This document shows, piece after piece, positions 1 through 7,683 of a stretch of 13,121 nucleotides of DNA. Location of the stretch: assembly GCA_013151785.1 (NCBI GenBank), contig JAADHP010000102.1:1-13121 (forward strand). The letters run 5' to 3'. The position numbers and the translations under genes were made by a program. Positions within the stretch are counted from its first letter, which is position 1. Each line of letters opens with the position of its first letter. The DNA comes from Nitrospirota bacterium (GTDB taxonomy: Bacteria; Nitrospirota; Thermodesulfovibrionia; Thermodesulfovibrionales; JdFR-85). A model generated the notes under the pieces. It did no database searches, was not told the origin of the DNA, and saw only the letters and a program-made list of their open reading frames with translations.

Positions 1-83
1 AGGAGGGTGAAGCAGATTTTCACCTCGGAGGCGGACAGGGATGTCCGCCGAGAATGAAGTGAAAAGGCTATATCCATTGCCTG
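1..83 (+). repeat. Structured dispersed repeat, copy 1 (left end cut by window)
   Basis: Only the right part of the element is in the window. Seen: the loop and right arm of hairpin 2 (1-13), a GATTTTC core arm (15-21), CTC (24-26), an unpaired GGA (27-29), hairpin 1 with stem GGCGGACA / TGTCCGCC (30-37 / 42-49) around loop GGGA, then GAG (50-52) and AATGA (53-57), then the right outer arm ending near 83. CTC pairs with GAG at the foot of hairpin 1. The bases 35-44 read ACAGGGATGT. The copy shares the GATTTTC core variant with copy 5 (there in reverse complement), whereas copies 2 and 3 have GCAAAATTC and copy 4 GCAAAATTG. It lies upstream of the promoter at 124-153 and points toward the genes that follow. 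Confidence 0.8.
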
Positions 84-108
84 ACCAATGAGTCAATCGG
101 CAGATTTG
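81..108 (+). repeat. 28-nt flanking module shared with 10891-10918
   Basis: This segment has the form CTGAC-N5-AGTCAATCGG followed by CARATTTG. It matches the reverse complement of 10891-10918 at 24 of 28 positions by eye. In both places it sits just outside the right arm of a repeat copy (copies 1 and 4). TGAC and GTCA can form a short hairpin. It is not seen beside copies 2 and 5 and only faintly beside copy 3, so it is either an optional extension of the repeat or a separate small repeat. Confidence 0.6.
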
Positions 109-123
109 GGTTCACTGGTTTCC

Positions 124-153
124 TTGACAGGCTAAAAAAATTGAAGCTATAAT
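124..153 (+). promoter_or_regulatory. Sigma70-type promoter for yceD-rpmF-plsX-fabH
   Basis: A perfect TTGACA (-35, 124-129) and a perfect TATAAT (-10, 148-153) are separated by 18 bases. Transcription would start near 160 and give a leader of about 80 nt before the ATG at 242. It is the best promoter match in the window and fits a housekeeping operon. No strong terminator-like hairpin is visible in the leader. Confidence 0.85.
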
Positions 154-241
154 TATTAATTTGAAGAGTCTTTAAATTTACTGTTTCATAATCTCAAATC
201 AATAGTTTAAAATAAAGTAACAATGCTTAAGAGGTGTGCAA

Positions 242-754
242 ATGAAAATAACCGTATCAGACATAGAAAAAGAGGGGCTTGTATTGGATTTACAGGAGAC
301 TTCTTTAATAAACGCTTCTTTAAAAACAGTAGGCCCAATAGAGGCGCATCTTGAAATCCATCGTTATGAGGAGGAGGTCTCTGTAACAGGCAATATCAAA
401 GGACATCTTTTGCTCCAGTGTAGCAGATGTCTTGTTGATTTCCAGCATGATGTTGATATCAAGGTGGAGCTTTTATATGAGCCTCTTTCTGTGAGTTCTA
501 CAGAAGAATCGTATGAGATCCATAAAGAGGAAACAAATATTTCATTCTATCAGAATGATGAGATTGATATTGCAGATCTCATCTCTGAACAGATATTATT
601 AAATATTCCAATGAAACCACTTTGTGACAGTCAATGTAAGGGGCTCTGTCCACACTGCGGAGTGGATATGAATTTACAGTCCTGTGATTGTAATGAGCAA
701 TACATTGACCCCCGTTTGATAAAACTTCAGACATTACTGAGCAGAAAGGAGTGA
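242..754 (+). CDS. yceD: DUF177 / YceD family protein (large-subunit rRNA biogenesis)
   Basis: This is a 170-residue DUF177 protein. The family is tied to 23S rRNA accumulation and ribosome assembly and is usually encoded directly before rpmF, as here. Seen: a CSRC motif at Cys60 and Cys63 followed by an acidic beta-rich stretch, and a C-terminal cysteine cluster (Cys128, 132, 136, 139, 148, 150) with the family signature CKGLCPHCG, which probably binds a metal. I chose the ATG at 242 over the GTG at 236. AAGAGGTG (229-236) is a good ribosome binding site 5 bases before the ATG, but it would overlap the GTG. The stop lies 4 bases before the rpmF start. Family assignment is firm; the exact molecular role is only partly known. 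Confidence 0.9.
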   Translation: MKITVSDIEKEGLVLDLQETSLINASLKTVGPIEAHLEIHRYEEEVSVTGNIKGHLLLQCSRCLVDFQHDVDIKVELLYEPLSVSSTEESYEIHKEETNISFYQNDEIDIADLISEQILLNIPMKPLCDSQCKGLCPHCGVDMNLQSCDCNEQYIDPRLIKLQTLLSRKE

Positions 755-758
755 TAAT

Positions 759-950
759 ATGGCAAATCCTCATTCTCGACACTCAAGATGCAGACGAGAC
801 AAACGCAGGGCAAACTGGAAGGGCTCTATGCCCAATTTGATCAAATGCCCTGATTGTGGTGAGTTCAAGCTGCCCCACAGGGTATGTCTCGGTTGTGGTA
901 CCTATAACTCTCGCAAGGTAATAACAATTGTAGAAAAAGAAGAGCTATGA
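759..950 (+). CDS. rpmF: 50S ribosomal protein L32
   Basis: This 63-residue protein is L32, a small component of the large ribosomal subunit. The N-terminus has the typical RRDKRRA basic stretch (residues 12-18). Two CxxC pairs (Cys30/Cys33 and Cys43/Cys46) form the zinc ribbon found in the zinc-binding form of L32. The ribosome binding site AAAGGAG ends 7 bases before the ATG. The end overlaps the plsX start in an ATGA junction, so translation of the two is probably coupled. The N-terminus MANPHSRHSR differs from the commoner MAVPKRKTS type and is of the kind seen in Nitrospirota and deltaproteobacteria (from memory). Confidence 0.97.
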   Translation: MANPHSRHSRCRRDKRRANWKGSMPNLIKCPDCGEFKLPHRVCLGCGTYNSRKVITIVEKEEL

Positions 951-1990
951 AGATAGTTTTAGATGCAATGGGGGGTGATCATGCCCCTGTGGTTACAGTT
1001 GAAGGCGCTGTTGAAACGGTCAATGAAGTGGACGATATAGAGATCATACTTGTTGGTGCAGAAGACCTCATATGGAAAGAGATTGAGAATAAACGATATC
1101 CCGCGCAGAGAATCTCTGTTGTCCATGCCTCACAGACTGTTTCAATGAATGATGAGGTCTCTTTTGCGATAAGAAGGAAAAAAGACTCTTCCATTCATAA
1201 AGGAATAGAGCTTGTCCGTAATGGTAAGGCAGATGCATTTGTGAGTGCTGGCCATTCAGGGGTGGTAATGGCTACTGCACTATTGCGCCTGGGCAAGATA
1301 TCAGGTGTAAGCAGACCTGCCATTGCTGCCACAATGCCAACTCTAAAGGGAAAATTCATCCTTATAGACGCGGGAGCCAATGTGGATTCAGAACCTGAAA
1401 ACCTCTTTCAATTTGCCCTTATGGGCAATGCCTATGCCAAGACAATATATGGAATCAAAGACCCTCGAATAGCACTTTTAAGTATAGGTGAAGAGGATAC
1501 CAAAGGTAATGAATTAACAAAGGAGACCTTTAAACTGTTGAGTAAAACAGATCTGAACTTTGTTGGTAACATTGAAGGTAAAGACATCTTCAAGGGTAAT
1601 GTGGATGTAGTGGTATGTGATGGGTTTATCGGGAATGTTGTTCTCAAGGTAAGCGAGGGTCTGGCAGAGACTATTTTGCGGATGCTGAAGAAAGAAATCG
1701 CTGATATTATAACAGGCAGGGTGGCTTACATGCTGATAAAGCCTGCCATCAAGAACTTCAAGAAAAAGACAGACTACTCAGAATACGGCGGTGCTCCGCT
1801 GATGGGAATAAATGGCACCTGCATTATTAGCCATGGAAGATCCACTTCCAAGGCCATCAGAAATGCCTTAAAGCTTGCTAATAAATTCTCAAAGGAAGGT
1901 TTTAAAGACACTATTACCCAGGAGTTACTAAAGTATCAGAAACAGATAGTAGAATCTCCACAAGAACCAGCGATTCAGGGGGTCATCTGA
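947..1990 (+). CDS. plsX: Phosphate acyltransferase PlsX
   Basis: PlsX converts acyl-ACP and inorganic phosphate to acyl-phosphate, the acyl donor for PlsY in the first step of phospholipid synthesis. It acts at the cytoplasmic face of the membrane. The 347-residue length is normal. Seen: the N-terminal DAMGGDHAP signature (6-14), AGHSG (101-105), DAGANVD (141-147), and a VCDGFIGNVVLK block typical of the phosphate-acetyl/butyryl-transferase-like fold. The start codon overlaps the rpmF stop by 4 bases, and fabH begins on the base after its stop. The order yceD-rpmF-plsX-fabH is the widely conserved cluster that links lipid synthesis and ribosome production. Confidence 0.97.
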   Translation: MKIVLDAMGGDHAPVVTVEGAVETVNEVDDIEIILVGAEDLIWKEIENKRYPAQRISVVHASQTVSMNDEVSFAIRRKKDSSIHKGIELVRNGKADAFVSAGHSGVVMATALLRLGKISGVSRPAIAATMPTLKGKFILIDAGANVDSEPENLFQFALMGNAYAKTIYGIKDPRIALLSIGEEDTKGNELTKETFKLLSKTDLNFVGNIEGKDIFKGNVDVVVCDGFIGNVVLKVSEGLAETILRMLKKEIADIITGRVAYMLIKPAIKNFKKKTDYSEYGGAPLMGINGTCIISHGRSTSKAIRNALKLANKFSKEGFKDTITQELLKYQKQIVESPQEPAIQGVI

Positions 1991-2971
1991 TTGTACAGAG
2001 CAAGGATAATTTCAACCGGATCTTATCTGCCTGAAAAGATACTAACAAATTTTGACTTAGAAAAGATAGTAGAAACCTCTGATGAATGGATCAGGGAACG
2101 AACAGGCATCAGAGAAAGAAGAATTGCTGCACCTGAAGAGGCCGCTTCAGACCTTGCCCTTGCAGCATCCAGGGATGCATTGAAAAAGGCAGGCCTGAGG
2201 CCCAAGGAACTGGATCTTATAATTGTTGCTACTGTAAGCGGAGACATGCTGCTGCCCTCAACAGCCTGCATACTTCAGAATAAATTAAAAATAAAAGGCA
2301 TTCCTGCTTTTGATATTAATGCGGCCTGTTCCGGGTTCATTTATGCCCTGTCAGTGGCTGACAGTTTTATACGGAGTGGCACTTACAGTCGTATTCTTGT
2401 TGTTGGTACGGAAGTGCTTTCACGATTCACGGACTGGCAGGACAGAACCACATGTGTGTTACTCGGAGATGGGGCCGGAGCTGTTGTGCTCGAGAAGACA
2501 AGAAAAAAACAGGGAATCCTGGATGTCAAGATACATGCAGATGGCAGCTACTGGGAACTGTTACATATCCCTGCAGGAGGCTCCAGACTTCAGACCTCTG
2601 AGAAGACCCTTAGGGAAAGACAGCATTTTATAAAGATGAAGGGTAATGAGACCTTCAAGATAGCGGTCAGAACACTTGAAAAACTCGTTGTGGACACATT
2701 AAAGAACAACAAAATCAAGCCCGAAGAGTTGTCTCTATTGATTCCTCATCAGGCAAATCATCGGATAATAGCTGCTACAGCCAATCGTCTCGGTATCAGT
2801 CTTGAGAAGGTTATGCTGAATCTACAAAAGTATGGCAATACCTCTGCAGCCTCCATTCCAATTGCACTTGATGAGGCAGTAAAAACCAACCGTATAAAAG
2901 AAGGTGACTATATACTTCTTGAGGCATTTGGTGGAGGACTTACATGGGGCTCAGCCCTGATTAAATGGTAG
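1991..2971 (+). CDS. fabH: 3-oxoacyl-ACP synthase III (FabH)
   Basis: FabH starts type II fatty-acid synthesis by condensing acetyl-CoA (or another short acyl-CoA) with malonyl-ACP. The 326-residue protein has the complete catalytic triad: Cys113 in AACSGF, His253 in PHQANHR and Asn283 in YGNTSAAS, plus the C-terminal glycine-rich EAFGGGLTWG. It starts with TTG directly after the plsX TGA. The purine-rich AGGGGGT near 1977-1983 serves as ribosome binding site. An upstream ATG is not available in frame. It is the last gene of the operon, and the convergent cyclase gene ends only 3 bases away, so any terminator must lie inside the neighbouring coding sequence. Confidence 0.97.
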   Translation: MYRARIISTGSYLPEKILTNFDLEKIVETSDEWIRERTGIRERRIAAPEEAASDLALAASRDALKKAGLRPKELDLIIVATVSGDMLLPSTACILQNKLKIKGIPAFDINAACSGFIYALSVADSFIRSGTYSRILVVGTEVLSRFTDWQDRTTCVLLGDGAGAVVLEKTRKKQGILDVKIHADGSYWELLHIPAGGSRLQTSEKTLRERQHFIKMKGNETFKIAVRTLEKLVVDTLKNNKIKPEELSLLIPHQANHRIIAATANRLGISLEKVMLNLQKYGNTSAASIPIALDEAVKTNRIKEGDYILLEAFGGGLTWGSALIKW

Positions 2972-2974
2972 CCA

Positions 2975-4993
2975 TTAAAGTGCATGCTGGGTATTTACTA
3001 CTGTCTGATCCTTCCCCCGTATCTTTGCTGCATAAAGTGACTTATCAGCAGCTCTGATGAGTTCAGCAATTGTTTCACCTGATTCAGGATACATGGCAAC
3101 GCCTATGCTTACTGTAATGGCATTCCTGGGGAAGGCCTTCCAGGTAGGCGGAATAAGGTTCTTTACAGCCTGCCGTAACCTTTCAGCCACCTTGTAGGCC
3201 TCTGCAGAAGAGGTCTGAGGCATAATGATGGCGAACTCCTCACCTCCATAACGAACAACAATATCATTTGCCCTTACAGTGCTGCTCATTATAATAGCAA
3301 TCTCTTTCAGTATATGATCTCCTGCCAGATGTCCCTCGGTGTCATTGAAGAGTTTGAAATCATCAATATCGATTATAGCAAGACTGAAGGGGAGGTTGTA
3401 TCGTCTTGCCCTCATGTATTCCTCGTTTAATCGCACATCAAAGTAACGTCTGTTATAAAGTCCGGTCAGTGGGTCTGTAATAGAGAGTTCTCTCATCTGT
3501 TCTGAAAGGCTGTAACACTCAGATAGTTTTATTAACATTGCTGCATGGGATGCAAACTGGTTAACAACAAACATATCCTCATCTGTAAAGGGCATGGATT
3601 TTTCCTTATCCGAAAGATTCAGCACACCCACCACCTCATCTCCTATCTTTAATGGAACACTCACAGAAGACATACTCTTGTAAAAGGTCTTGGGTTTAAC
3701 GCCATATTTGCTAAGGTCCTCCAGTCCTTTTATTATTACTGGTACACCCTCTTCATATACCTTGCCTGCTATGGCCTCACCTTTATTGACTCTTACATTT
3801 TCCATAAGGTATTTATTGATCCCTTTAATGGCTGCGACACTGAGATATCCATTATTGGATGGTAGCATAAGGGAGCACTTCTCAGCACCAACAAGCGAGG
3901 CAGCTTCATTCACTATAGCATCAAGGAGTTGCTGACGTGATCTGTAGAGAAAATAGAGTTTTGAGGTCTTTAAATAAAGCAGATTCATGAGATTTGCCTG
4001 TTCCCTATGCCTCTGTCCAATATCCCGAATACTACAGAGATAGGCAGTAAGTCTGCAAATATACTGGATGGACTGGAAGGCATCCCTGTTAAGAATAGTG
4101 TTGAAGATGGCAAGTAAACCAAAGATATCTTCCTCAAAGGACAGAGGAAACAGATACATGGATAGAATATCATCAGGCAATCTGTATCGGAGCAGTTCAT
4201 AATTATCCAGTATTGACATGGGTCTATGTGTGGCAAGGAGACTTTTAACAATCGGGCTGTTTGCCGATATCTTGAAGTCACGGAGTTGTTCAGAGTGTCT
4301 GCCTCCAGAGACCTTAACTGTATAATCACCGTTGTCTCTGAATAGTATTGCTGCTGTATCAACATCAAATAGGAAGAGCACTGACGACAATACCTCCTGG
4401 GAGATATCCTCTACTGTAGCGTCAGTTTTAAAACTTGCTGCAAGTGATATGATAGTCTTTGCCCAGCGCCATTTCTTATTCAGTTCTGAAACCTTGTAGT
4501 TTTGGTTCAGTATCCCCTCAAGAAGGCTCTGGATCTCTGTCATAACCCTCTGAATCTTCTGAGGGGAAAGAATTGTAACCTTATCCTGCCATCTTATTAT
4601 ATCTGTATCCTTTAGACCCAACTCCCGTGCACTCTTTTTATAGAAGGATATAAAATCATGAATCGAAGTATAAAATGCCTCAGCTACAAGTATCAGCATG
4701 GTGTCTTGAACCTTCAGTGGAATAAAATAATGGTACTGATTGGTGAAGGACTGAACCACAAAGGGGGTTTTTCTCTTTAAGGCAAGCCTGAAATTATTTG
4801 AGAAAAATTCATTATATAACTCCGCCCCTCTTTTGTTTCTTTTTATGGCAGATAAAAGAGGGTCATCACCTACGGATGCAACAATCTCGTTGCACTTGTC
4901 ATCATACAGACGATAACTCAGGTCTGTTAAGACATTCAATGATTGTAATGTCCTGGATAATGCACTGATATTAAATGAAAATATGCTCCCCAT
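2975..4993 (-). CDS. Diguanylate cyclase with tandem GAF domains
   Basis: This predicted cytoplasmic enzyme makes cyclic di-GMP from two GTP. It has 672 residues. Residues 1-170 form an N-terminal region I do not recognise. A degenerate GAF-like domain spans about 180-325, a clearer GAF domain about 345-490, and a GGDEF domain about 500-665. The active site is intact as GGEEF (583-587), and an RxxD inhibitory site (Arg574-Asp577) sits the usual five residues before it, so product feedback is expected. ITDPLTGLYNRRYF (505-518) is the standard GGDEF entry. No membrane segment is evident; the GAF domains probably sense a small ligand or redox/light cue. The ribosome binding site is AGGA about 9 bases before the ATG. 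The gene is convergent with fabH and probably separate from the slipin operon (119-base gap). Confidence 0.93.
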   Translation of the reverse strand: MGSIFSFNISALSRTLQSLNVLTDLSYRLYDDKCNEIVASVGDDPLLSAIKRNKRGAELYNEFFSNNFRLALKRKTPFVVQSFTNQYHYFIPLKVQDTMLILVAEAFYTSIHDFISFYKKSARELGLKDTDIIRWQDKVTILSPQKIQRVMTEIQSLLEGILNQNYKVSELNKKWRWAKTIISLAASFKTDATVEDISQEVLSSVLFLFDVDTAAILFRDNGDYTVKVSGGRHSEQLRDFKISANSPIVKSLLATHRPMSILDNYELLRYRLPDDILSMYLFPLSFEEDIFGLLAIFNTILNRDAFQSIQYICRLTAYLCSIRDIGQRHREQANLMNLLYLKTSKLYFLYRSRQQLLDAIVNEAASLVGAEKCSLMLPSNNGYLSVAAIKGINKYLMENVRVNKGEAIAGKVYEEGVPVIIKGLEDLSKYGVKPKTFYKSMSSVSVPLKIGDEVVGVLNLSDKEKSMPFTDEDMFVVNQFASHAAMLIKLSECYSLSEQMRELSITDPLTGLYNRRYFDVRLNEEYMRARRYNLPFSLAIIDIDDFKLFNDTEGHLAGDHILKEIAIIMSSTVRANDIVVRYGGEEFAIIMPQTSSAEAYKVAERLRQAVKNLIPPTWKAFPRNAITVSIGVAMYPESGETIAELIRAADKSLYAAKIRGKDQTVVNTQHAL

Positions 4994-5112
4994 TTACACA
5001 TCCTGTGTTCTAAAATGGCATCTCTTATCTGTTCGCAACAACTCTTTTATATTGTTTTACAAGATTTCTACAGCCCTCTTTTTAAACATCAATGCATTAT
5101 CTTTAGCAAAAA

Positions 5113-5877
5113 TCATTCCTGGTCTGTTTTAAGAAAAGGCTTTATCAGGTCTAAGGGAATCGGGAATATAACTGTAGAATTCTTTTCAGAAGAGATTTCC
5201 GTAAGGGTCTGCATAAATCTCAACTGCAATGCTGTGGGTTGTGTGGCAATTATCTGTGCAGCATCGGCAAGCTTCTGGGCTGCCTGGAATTCTCCATCAG
5301 CATGGATAATCTTCGCCCTTCTTTCCCTCTCTGCCTCTGCCTGTCTGGCAATTGCCCTCAATATTTCCTGTGGAAGATCAACATTCTTCACCTCTACTGC
5401 TGTTACCTTGATGCCCCATGGCTCAGTCTGAAAGTCAATAATCTTCTGAAGTTCTGCATTAACCTGATCTCTCTTGGAAAGCACCTCATCAAGCTGTGTC
5501 TGGCCTATAACACTTCTGAGGGTGGTCTGGGCGATCTGACTTGTGGCGAAATAAAAGTCCTCCACCTCGGTAATTGCCTTGATAGGTTCCATAACCCTGA
5601 AATACACAACTGCATTAACCTTAACAGAGACATTGTCCTTTGTTATGACATCCTGTGGTGGTACATCCATGGTAACGGTTCTAAGGCTCACCCGCACAAG
5701 CTTATCAATGATAGGCCAGATTATCACAAGCCCGGGCCCTTTTACTGGTATGATTCTACCGAGCCTGAAGACCACACCACGTTCATATTCCTTAAGGATC
5801 TTGATAGCACTTGACAGAAAGTAGATAATAACAAAGGCTACAAATATTAAACTAAGTATTTGTGGTGGGAAAATCAT
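5113..5877 (-). CDS. Stomatin-like slipin (SPFH/band 7 membrane protein)
   Basis: This 254-residue SPFH protein has one N-terminal membrane segment (about 6-28), the band 7 domain (about 30-190), the stomatin signature around 121-140 (Arg121, GQ, LDE, KRD, N140), a charged coiled-coil stretch rich in Ala, Glu and Arg (about 170-210), and a hydrophobic C-terminal tail (234-250). Slipins form oligomeric membrane microdomain scaffolds. The start overlaps the stop of the NfeD gene in an ATGA junction, with GGGAGGTAAA as ribosome binding site. In the archaeal pair PH1511/PH1510 the NfeD protease cleaves the hydrophobic tail of the partner stomatin, so the same relation is expected here. Assignment to the family is firm; the cellular role is inferred. 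Confidence 0.95.
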   Translation of the reverse strand: MIFPPQILSLIFVAFVIIYFLSSAIKILKEYERGVVFRLGRIIPVKGPGLVIIWPIIDKLVRVSLRTVTMDVPPQDVITKDNVSVKVNAVVYFRVMEPIKAITEVEDFYFATSQIAQTTLRSVIGQTQLDEVLSKRDQVNAELQKIIDFQTEPWGIKVTAVEVKNVDLPQEILRAIARQAEAERERRAKIIHADGEFQAAQKLADAAQIIATQPTALQLRFMQTLTEISSEKNSTVIFPIPLDLIKPFLKTDQE

Positions 5878-7175
5878 TCCTTTACCTCCCTTTTCACTTT
5901 GATACGGAGTCCTGAAATAGACTCCACTTTTATCCTTTCACCTTTCCTTATAGGCTCATCGCTGAATGCCTGCCAGTACTCGCCTCTCACCAAAGCCATG
6001 CCTTCTTTATGAATATCACTAAGGGCCACACCTTCCAGCCCCACCAGTCCCTCTATTCCTGTAACTGGCTTGCGCCTCCAGGCCTTCAGGACAAGTCCCA
6101 CGGTAACACTAAAGAACAGTGCTGTCAGCAGAGCAGCCGGTAGAACCAGGTACAGTGAAAGCTTCAGAAAGGGTGCAGGACTTTCAAAAAGCATAAGAGA
6201 ACCTATAACCATTGAGATAAGCCCACCAATGGTGAGCACTCCATGGGATGTAACCTTTACTTCAAGAACAAACATTATTATTGCAAGAATAATCAGCAAA
6301 AGTCCTGCATAGTTTACAGGCAGTGTCTGAAATGCATAAAAGGCAAGAATAAGACAGATACCTCCCACAACTCCCGGGAAAACAGCGCCTGGATTTGTGA
6401 GTTCAAAGAAAAGTCCGTAAAATCCTAGCAACATTAAAATATAGGCCACGTTGGGATTACTGATCATGGCGAGGATCTTTAATCTGATACCCATCTCTTC
6501 GTTGATAACAACAGCCTCCCTGGTATGAAGTACTTTTTCACCTGTCGCAGTTTTCACTTTCTTACCATCTATTGCCTTCAATAGATCCTGAAGATTATCA
6601 CTGACAATGTCAATAACACCCAATTTCTTTGCCTCAGCGGCTGTAACAGAGACGCTTTTTCTGACCGCCTTTTCTGCCCAGTCTGCATTTCTCCCCCTCT
6701 TCTCTGCAATGGATCTTATATAGGCAACGGCATCGTTAGTAACCTTCTCAATCATGGTTTTATCCATCTTTCCTCCCATACCAACCGGGTGGGCAGCTCC
6801 AATATTGGTACCGGGTGCCATGGCAGCAATATGTGCAGCCATGGTAATGAAAACGCCTGCTGAGGCAGCACGTGCACCTGATGGTGCAACATAGACAATT
6901 ACTGGAACAGCACTGCTGTTTATTGCCTTAATGATGCTTCTCATTGAAGTATCAAGCCCTCCAGGTGTGTCAAGCATAACAACCAGTGCCTCTACAGACC
7001 TATCATTGGCCTTTGAAATGCTCTTTTCTATAAACTCTGATGTGACAGGATTAATCACACCCTGTACCGTGATTACCATTACCTCGTTCTGGGCGGCTTC
7101 AATAAAAAGGAGTGGAGGGAGATAAAATATCAGTATTATTACATAGCCGATTATTCTGGGGTATCTCTTTAGCAT
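5874..7175 (-). CDS. nfeD: NfeD / ClpP-class membrane serine protease
   Basis: This 433-residue long-form NfeD protein has a signal anchor (about 8-28), a ClpP-like serine protease domain (30-215), a cluster of membrane helices (about 238-365) and a soluble C-terminal OB-fold NfeD domain (about 370-430). The protease part includes MLDTPGG (67-73), the likely nucleophile Ser105 in ARAASAGV and a probable dyad lysine at Lys144; the lysine is placed by analogy with PH1510 spacing. The protease domain would face the periplasm. It is cotranscribed with its usual partner, the downstream slipin, and probably acts in membrane quality control. No well-spaced ribosome binding site precedes the ATG: AAAAGG lies 14 bases away, and a TATAAT ends 5 bases before it, so the message may be leaderless. 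Confidence 0.94.
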   Translation of the reverse strand: MLKRYPRIIGYVIILIFYLPPLLFIEAAQNEVMVITVQGVINPVTSEFIEKSISKANDRSVEALVVMLDTPGGLDTSMRSIIKAINSSAVPVIVYVAPSGARAASAGVFITMAAHIAAMAPGTNIGAAHPVGMGGKMDKTMIEKVTNDAVAYIRSIAEKRGRNADWAEKAVRKSVSVTAAEAKKLGVIDIVSDNLQDLLKAIDGKKVKTATGEKVLHTREAVVINEEMGIRLKILAMISNPNVAYILMLLGFYGLFFELTNPGAVFPGVVGGICLILAFYAFQTLPVNYAGLLLIILAIIMFVLEVKVTSHGVLTIGGLISMVIGSLMLFESPAPFLKLSLYLVLPAALLTALFFSVTVGLVLKAWRRKPVTGIEGLVGLEGVALSDIHKEGMALVRGEYWQAFSDEPIRKGERIKVESISGLRIKVKREVKE

Positions 7176-7180
7176 ATATT

Positions 7181-7186
7181 ATTATA
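7181..7186 (-). promoter_or_regulatory. Candidate -10 element for nfeD-slipin, placing transcription start at the ATG
   Basis: On the minus strand TATAAT ends 5 bases before the nfeD ATG. No convincing -35 is seen at the usual distance. If used, transcription would start at or within a base of the start codon and give a leaderless mRNA. The region is AT-rich, so chance is a real alternative. Confidence 0.4.
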
Positions 7187-7331
7187 TAACCTTTTCATCT
7201 CAAACTATTAGTAATCCCCAAACTGTAAGGTGATAATATTATTATCTCATATATTGTGTAGGAAAATCTAACAACTTAATTTGTGCTTTTTTAATCCTTT
7301 GAGTTATTCTTATAGAAAAAGCAATACAAAA

Positions 7332-7361
7332 TTATCAAAATTTTCATTATTATGTTATACT
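7332..7361 (+). promoter_or_regulatory. Weak extended -10 promoter candidate reading into repeat copy 2
   Basis: TATACT (7356-7361) is preceded by TG plus one base (7353-7355), and TTATCA (7332-7337) lies 18 bases upstream. Transcription would start near 7368 and run through the repeat at 7432-7609 in its gene-facing orientation. The rest of 7176-7431 is AT-rich with no open reading frame I can defend and no other clear signal. Confidence 0.3.
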
Positions 7362-7431
7362 GAATTCATTATTTTTGAAAAGCAATAAAATTATACCCAA
7401 ATCCAGACGTAAGGATAACAAGGAATAGCAG

Positions 7432-7609
7432 ATAGCAGTGGTATGGTAGAGTCTGAACGGTTTTGAATTTTGCACAAGATTCACCAGGAGGGGGACAGCC
7501 CCAAAAATCAGGGATTTTTGGGGAGACCCCGGAATCGCAAAATTCCCTCGGAAGCGGACATGGATGTCCGCTGAGAATGATGTGTAAGACTCTACCATAC
7601 CACTGCTAT
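7432..7609 (+). repeat. Structured dispersed repeat, copy 2 (complete, expanded hairpin)
   Basis: The outer stem is a perfect 23-bp inverted repeat (7432-7454 with 7587-7609). Inside are the 9-bp core stem GAATTTTGC / GCAAAATTC (7465-7473 / 7537-7545), a hairpin 2 region (7478-7536), CTC (7547-7549), unpaired GGA, hairpin 1 AGCGGACAT / ATGTCCGCT (7553-7561 / 7564-7572), GAG (7573-7575) and AATGA. Hairpin 2 is enlarged: the short loop seen in copies 3 to 5 is replaced by GGGG / CCCC (7491-7494 / 7527-7530) and an 11-bp hairpin CCCCAAAAATC / GATTTTTGGGG (7499-7509 / 7513-7523). Without this expansion it would be about 135 nt, like copies 3 and 4. It lies upstream of, and points toward, the cytochrome operon. 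Confidence 0.9.
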
Positions 7610-7672
7610 AATAACTTTATCACTGGATTTGAGTTATATTATCCTGTTGTAAAATGGCAGAAATCTTTTCCA

Positions 7673-7678
7673 TATAAT
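7673..7678 (+). promoter_or_regulatory. Candidate -10 element for the membrane protein-cytochrome operon
   Basis: TATAAT ends 5 bases before the ATG at 7684, which has no purine-rich ribosome binding site. The nearest -35-like hexamer, TTGTAA (7647-7652), is 20 bases away, longer than ideal. The same 5-base -10-to-ATG spacing is found at nfeD on the other strand, so leaderless transcription is plausible for both. Confidence 0.4.
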
Positions 7679-7683
7679 ATCTA

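Noticed and set aside
5239..5814. Plus-strand reading frame of 191 codons over the slipin gene
   Set aside because: It is antisense to a strongly conserved SPFH protein and looks like a shadow of its codon bias.
7432..7609. Integron attC site or CRISPR repeat
   Set aside because: AttC sites are also structure-conserved, but the GTTRRRY core and R/L box layout are absent and there is no gene cassette array. There is no regular repeat-spacer spacing for a CRISPR.
7432..7609. Simple Rho-independent terminators
   Set aside because: The hairpins are not followed by a T tract on either strand, and the multibranch shape is more complex than a terminator.
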